From Pseudomonadota bacterium (GTDB lineage: Bacteria; Pseudomonadota; Alphaproteobacteria; Reyranellales; Reyranellaceae): a stretch of 7,138 bases of DNA. A program made the translations under genes and the position numbers. The stretch is from positions 1-7,138 of the forward strand of contig JAEZHS010000593.1 in NCBI GenBank assembly GCA_023436825.1, given 5' to 3'. Positions 5,301 to 7,138 of this stretch are shown piece after piece (the stretch's first letter is position 1; each line of letters opens with the position of its first letter). The notes under the pieces are model-generated. The model made no database searches and was not told where the DNA came from. It saw nothing but the letters and a program-made list of their open reading frames with translations.

Positions 5301-7110
5301 CGACAACGGCACCAGCCAGCTCAGCTTCACGGTGAAGCTGTCACAAGCCGCCAGCGGGCCGGTCACGGTCAACTACTCGACCGCCAACGGCTCGGCGACG
5401 GCGGGCAGCGACTACAGTGCGCTGAGCGGCACCCTCACCTTCGCCGCAGGCGAGACCACCAAGACCATCATCGTGCCGATCACCGGCGACACGACGGTCG
5501 AAAGCAACGAGGCCTTCACCGTCAACCTGGCGGCTGCCTCCGGCGCCACCATCGTCGACGGCTCCGCGGTCGGCACCATCGTCAACAACGATTCGGCACC
5601 GCCTTCCGACGGCGATCTCGCCGCCCACCTGACCCTGGCCGATTCGTGGAACAGCGGCTTCAACGCCAACATTGTCGTGCACAACGACGGCAGCTCGATG
5701 TCGAATTGGCAAATCGTGATCGAGATGCCGAATCAGATCACCGACATCTGGAACGCCAGGATCATCAGCCACGAAGGCAACAGCTACGTGATCGGACCGG
5801 CGGCGTGGAACGGCACCTTGGCGCATGACGGCGAGACCAGCTTCGGCTTCGTGGCGTCGGGCGCCTACAACGCCGCAGCTGTCCACGTCCACGGCGTCGG
5901 ACAGGACGACGTGCCGGATGCGGTGCCGAAAGTGCCCACCGGCCTGCACGCAACCTCAGTCTCCAGCACCTCGGCAATGCTGAGCTGGGACGCCTCGAGC
6001 GTGCCGGGCGGCGGCTTCATCACGGGCTATGCGATCTTCGTCGGCGACGAGCAGGTCGCCATGACCACCAGCACGAGCTACCGCGTCACCGGCCTTTCAG
6101 CGGACACCGACTACCACTTCTCGGTAGCGGCGATCGACGCGGCCGGGTCGTCGGCCCACACCGGCGCGATATCGGCGCACACGACGTTGCCGCTGCCCGA
6201 CGCCGACGACGGGCACATGTTCTCGCCCTACATCGACATGGCGATGTCGAGCGCGGCCGACCTCGCAGGCATCTCCGCGGCGTCGGGCATCACCAACTTC
6301 ACCCTGGCGTTCGTGCTCGCCTCCACCGAGGGCATCGGCTGGCAGGGCTGGGGCGGCATCGAGGACGACACCCTGGCTAACGGCACGACCATCCTGGAGC
6401 ACGTGCAGGACATCCAGGCGGCCGGCGGCAACATCACGATCTCCTTCGGCGGCGCCGCCGGCACGGAGGCGGCGCTGGCCGCGACCAGCGCCTCGCAATT
6501 GCAGGCCCAGTACCAGTCGGTGATCGATCGCTACCACATCGATTCGATCGACTTCGACATCGAGGGCGCGGCCGTCGCCAACCAGCAATCCCTGGTGCTG
6601 CGCGACCAGGCGATCGTCGGGCTGCAGGCAGCCAATCCCGACCTGAAGGTGTCGTTCACCCTGCCGGTGTTGCCGACCGGGCTCACCGCCGACGGCCTGC
6701 ACGTGCTGCAGCAGGCGATGGCCGATGGCGTGCGCGTCGACATCGTCAACATCATGACCATGGATTACGGTGCCTCGGTCGACAACAACGGCCAGATGGG
6801 GCTTTCGGCCATCCAGGCCTCGGAGGCGACGCAGCAGCAACTCGCCTCGATCGGCCTGAACGCCAAGATCGGCATCACGCCGATGACCGGCGTCAACGAC
6901 ATCGCCTCGGAGGTCTTCAAGCTCTCCGACGCGCAGATGCTGGTCGACTATGCCAACAACGATCCGGATGTCGCCATGCTGTCGCTGTGGTCGGTGGCGC
7001 GCGACAACGGCAACTCGGCCGCCGCCAACCATGCCTCGCCGGACAGCAGCGGCATCGCACAGAACCCGTACGAGTTCGCGGGCATCTTCCACCAGTACGA
7101 CATTCTGTAA
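2095..7110 (+). CDS. Giant multimodular GH5 cellulase - GH18 chitinase-like protein with three CBM2 and five Calx-beta domains
   Basis: This is a predicted secreted polysaccharidase of 1671 residues, complete from start to TAA. Modules by residue: CBM2 1-98; Calx-beta 111-219; proline linker 222-228; CBM2 231-331; Calx-beta 338-447 and 452-561; truncated Calx-beta start 566-582; GH5 endoglucanase 585-942; Calx-beta 942-1049 and 1058-1166; CBM2 1174-1269; FN3 1280-1364; GH18 1373-1671. GH5 catalytic glutamates are E748 (LHNEP) and E866 (YIGEFG). The GH18 motif ends in proton donor E1490. Each CBM2 keeps the three exposed tryptophans expected for crystalline cellulose or chitin binding (W12/W46/W65, W242/W276/W295, W1185/W1219/W1238). 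The likely role is hydrolysis of beta-1,4-glucan plus a chitin-like polymer on an insoluble surface. The start is firm, yet residue 1 leads straight into CBM2 with no signal peptide, and the protein contains no cysteine. Both traits, with the Calx-beta domains, suggest type I secretion (inferred). It lies divergent from a LytTR two-component operon that may regulate it. Confidence 0.95.
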   Translation: MATINYSVGDNWNSGFIGSIKVPGGSSGLHGWTLEFDASFDISNIWGAEIVSRVGNHYVIRNAAWTADVPANGEASFGFEAKPGSGGTTATGFTLNGTAGTSNPPPVVVPTISIDDASITEGDSGTSQLTFTVKLSQAASGPVTLSYSTANGTATAGSDFGALSGTLTFAAGETTKTITVPITGDTAVEANETFTVSLAIPSGATIADGAATGTIVNNDVAPPPPPPPTGSLSLDYGVVSNWGSGFTASMAVGAGSAALNGWTVEFDASFTITNIWSATIVSHVGNHYVVKDAGWNGSVAGGKETSFGFQATPGSSGTAASGFVINGTAVGADPTPLPMLSVADATVAEGNSGTHELAFTVTLSAAATGPVTVAYATSNGTATAGSDYAALSGTLTFAAGETSKVVRVQVSGDTAVEGNETLTLTLSSPTGATIADGTAVGTIINDDTASLPTLSVADATVSEGNSGVEDLAFTVSLSAAATGPVTVAYATSNGTATAGSDYTAASGTLTFAAGETSKVVHIQVSGDTAVEGNETLTLTLSSPSDATIADGTAIGTITNDDAAPLPTVSISDASVTEGNPGQGGTAAGWFSTSGNQIVDSAGHSVQIAGVNWFGFESSNLAPHGLWTRGYKDMMDQMKDLGFNTIRLPFSNDTIHGSGTPNGIDFSKNPDLQGLTAMQIMDKIVAYAGEIGLKIILDHHRNDSGPGPSSNGLWYDAQHPESQWISDWQMLATRYANDPTVIGADLHNEPYNGTWGGGGPTDWTAAAERAGNAIGAVNPNWLIFVEGVANYQGQSYWWGGNLMGVRDRPIDLNVDNKLVYSAHDYPNSVWAQPWFQGSDFPANLPAKFDQMWGYIYKEGIAPVYIGEFGTNLTDPKDAPWLEAITSYLAGDLDNNGTTDIPAGTTGVSWTFWSWNPNSGDTGGILASDWRTVNQNKMAYLTPIEFDFDTGVSEGGSTGPHATFVVTLSVPASETVTVDYHTVTGTAGSADFTGASGTVTFAPGETSKTITIAISPDTLVEGNEQFSIVLSNPHSATIADGTGVGTIVDDDTAPLPVVPTLIINDASITEGDNGTSQLSFTVKLSQAASGPVTVNYSTANGSATAGSDYSALSGTLTFAAGETTKTIIVPITGDTTVESNEAFTVNLAAASGATIVDGSAVGTIVNNDSAPPSDGDLAAHLTLADSWNSGFNANIVVHNDGSSMSNWQIVIEMPNQITDIWNARIISHEGNSYVIGPAAWNGTLAHDGETSFGFVASGAYNAAAVHVHGVGQDDVPDAVPKVPTGLHATSVSSTSAMLSWDASSVPGGGFITGYAIFVGDEQVAMTTSTSYRVTGLSADTDYHFSVAAIDAAGSSAHTGAISAHTTLPLPDADDGHMFSPYIDMAMSSAADLAGISAASGITNFTLAFVLASTEGIGWQGWGGIEDDTLANGTTILEHVQDIQAAGGNITISFGGAAGTEAALAATSASQLQAQYQSVIDRYHIDSIDFDIEGAAVANQQSLVLRDQAIVGLQAANPDLKVSFTLPVLPTGLTADGLHVLQQAMADGVRVDIVNIMTMDYGASVDNNGQMGLSAIQASEATQQQLASIGLNAKIGITPMTGVNDIASEVFKLSDAQMLVDYANNDPDVAMLSLWSVARDNGNSAAANHASPDSSGIAQNPYEFAGIFHQYDIL
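2425..2751 (+). repeat. Calx-beta repeat 1 (partner of repeat 5)
   Basis: Residues 111-219 form a Calx-beta domain running from ISIDDASITEG to IVNND. It is about 80% identical over the same 109-residue length to the copy at 5266..5592, much closer than to the intervening copies. Calx-beta folds are small beta-sandwiches that commonly bind calcium at EG and NDD-type acidic sites. Here they probably act as spacers. Confidence 0.85.
2785..3087 (+). other. CBM2 module 2
   Basis: Residues 231-331 are a second CBM2, preceded by a six-proline linker (223-228). W242, W276 and W295 occupy the binding-face positions and W262 the core position. It closely resembles module 1: both contain EFDASF, NIW and VGNHYV. 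This suggests duplication of a CBM2 plus Calx-beta unit. Confidence 0.85.
3106..3777 (+). repeat. Tandem Calx-beta repeats 2 and 3
   Basis: Two adjacent 110-residue Calx-beta domains (338-447 and 452-561) are nearly 90% identical. They share long unbroken runs such as the segment around TGPVTVAYATSNGTATAG and SGDTAVEGNETLTLTLSS. A four-residue joint (TASL) separates them. The similarity indicates a recent tandem duplication and makes this stretch prone to recombination and to assembly collapse. Confidence 0.88.
3790..3840 (+). other. Truncated Calx-beta start abutting the GH5 domain
   Basis: Residues 566-582 repeat the opening strand of a Calx-beta domain (PTVSISDASVTEGNPG, compare PTLSVADATVSEGNSG at 452) and then stop. 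The GH5 domain begins immediately. A complete Calx-beta with its own opening strand follows the GH5 domain at 942, so this piece looks like a leftover from insertion or recombination. Confidence 0.7.
3847..4920 (+). other. GH5 endo-beta-1,4-glucanase domain
   Basis: Residues 585-942 form a complete GH5 (beta/alpha)8 domain. GVNWFGFE opens the barrel, followed by GFNTIRLPFS, the substrate-site LDHHR, acid/base E748 in LHNEP, VYSAHDY, nucleophile E866 in IGEFG, and the late tryptophan-rich WTFWSWNPNSGDTGGIL. The motif order and wording recall Acidothermus E1 (Cel5A, subfamily GH5_1), and the 118-residue gap between catalytic glutamates fits that enzyme. The expected activity is endo-cleavage of cellulose. 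A related beta-glucan specificity cannot be excluded. Confidence 0.9.
4918..5241 (+). repeat. Calx-beta repeat 4
   Basis: Residues 942-1049 run from IEFDFDTGVSEGG to IVDDD. This is the most divergent of the five copies, and its first strand merges with the C-terminal YLTPIEF of the GH5 domain, so the two domains have essentially no linker. Confidence 0.82.
5266..5592 (+). repeat. Calx-beta repeat 5 (partner of repeat 1)
   Basis: Residues 1058-1166 are about 80% identical to repeat 1, sharing the runs SFTVKLSQAASGPVT (repeat 1 has T for the first S) and SGTLTFAAGETTKTI. Here the repeat precedes rather than follows a CBM2. Confidence 0.85.
5614..5901 (+). other. CBM2 module 3
   Basis: Residues 1174-1269 form the third CBM2, with W1185, W1219 and W1238 on the binding face and W1205 in the core. 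It is more divergent than modules 1 and 2, with MSNWQIVIEMP replacing the GWT-EFDAS segment, and ends in a His-rich VHVHG instead of FTLNG. It may therefore have a separate origin and could have come with the GH18 part. Confidence 0.8.
5932..6186 (+). other. Fibronectin type III domain
   Basis: Residues 1280-1364 show the FN3 pattern: PTGL start, LSWDAS with the core tryptophan, GYAIFV, TSYRVTGLSADTDYHFSVAAID and a closing AHT. FN3 is a common spacer directly before bacterial GH18 domains, especially after a CBM2. Confidence 0.82.
6211..7107 (+). other. GH18 chitinase-like catalytic domain
   Basis: Residues 1373-1671 form a compact GH18 barrel that ends the protein. It has the SxGG motif (SFGG, 1450-1453), the full DxxDxDxE signature D1483-D1486-D1488-E1490 with E1490 as proton donor, MTMDYG (D1557, Y1558) and the last-strand LWSVARD with W1632. 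The small barrel with no inserted alpha+beta subdomain, and the opening FSPYIDM with a nearby TLAFV, recall Pyrococcus ChiA-like and Streptomyces small chitinases. The expected activity is hydrolysis of chitin or chitooligosaccharides by substrate-assisted catalysis. An endo-N-acetylglucosaminidase is less likely but possible. Confidence 0.87.
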
Positions 7111-7138
7111 CTGGACGTCAGCCCGACCGGAGCGGAGC

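Noticed and set aside
6097..7092. Long minus-strand open frame opposite the GH18 domain
   Set aside because: It has the same antisense GC artefact, with His/Arg/Val-rich sequence and no domain, while the plus strand carries all GH18 motifs.
2095..7110. RTX calcium nonapeptide repeats
   Set aside because: I looked for GGxGxDxUx arrays because of the suspected type I export and found none. Glycine-rich stretches such as TWGGGGPT are loops in GH5.
7111..7138. Possible terminator after the hydrolase
   Set aside because: Only 28 bases are visible, with no complete stem-loop and T-run. The structure may lie beyond the window.

Overview
The window holds a complete LytTR-type two-component pair on the minus strand (49..789 response regulator, 774..1856 histidine kinase). 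Divergent from it is one very large plus-strand gene (2095..7110, 1671 residues) that encodes a modular extracellular-type polysaccharidase. The DNA is uniformly GC-rich with strong GC bias at third codon positions, which explains the many long open frames on the wrong strands. GC content, codon style and the Calx-beta/cellulase combination suggest a high-GC proteobacterium, probably an alphaproteobacterium. Nothing here fixes the genus.

Layout. Positions 1..48 are non-coding and hold a small imperfect hairpin just past the regulator stop. Kinase and regulator genes overlap by 16 bp and are almost certainly one operon, kinase first. Positions 1857..2094 are a divergent control region. It holds an AT-rich patch with a perfect 5-1-5 palindrome on the kinase side. 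On the hydrolase side are two 12-bp direct repeats (11/12 identical) spaced exactly 20 bp apart, plus a partial third copy 21 bp further on. That geometry is what LytTR DNA-binding domains recognise. Positions 7111..7138 are a short non-coding tail.

The large protein reads, in order: CBM2 - Calx-beta - proline linker - CBM2 - Calx-beta - Calx-beta - truncated Calx-beta start - GH5 endoglucanase - Calx-beta - Calx-beta - CBM2 - FN3 - GH18 chitinase-like domain. Both catalytic domains keep their catalytic motifs: GH5 E748 and E866, and GH18 D-S-I-D-F-D-I-E ending at E1490. One polypeptide therefore appears able to attack both cellulose and chitin (or a related beta-1,4-GlcNAc polymer), held to insoluble substrate by three CBM2 modules.

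The most unusual points are these. There is no Sec/Tat signal peptide, and an in-frame stop 30 bp upstream rules out a longer N-terminus. There is not a single cysteine in 1671 residues. A Calx-beta start is cut off exactly at the GH5 boundary, like an insertion scar. The first three, together with the Calx-beta domains, suggest non-classical, probably type I, secretion, although no RTX nonapeptide repeats are present. The working model is that the kinase/LytTR pair senses an envelope or environmental cue and controls the divergent hydrolase through the intergenic repeats. This control is inferred from arrangement only.
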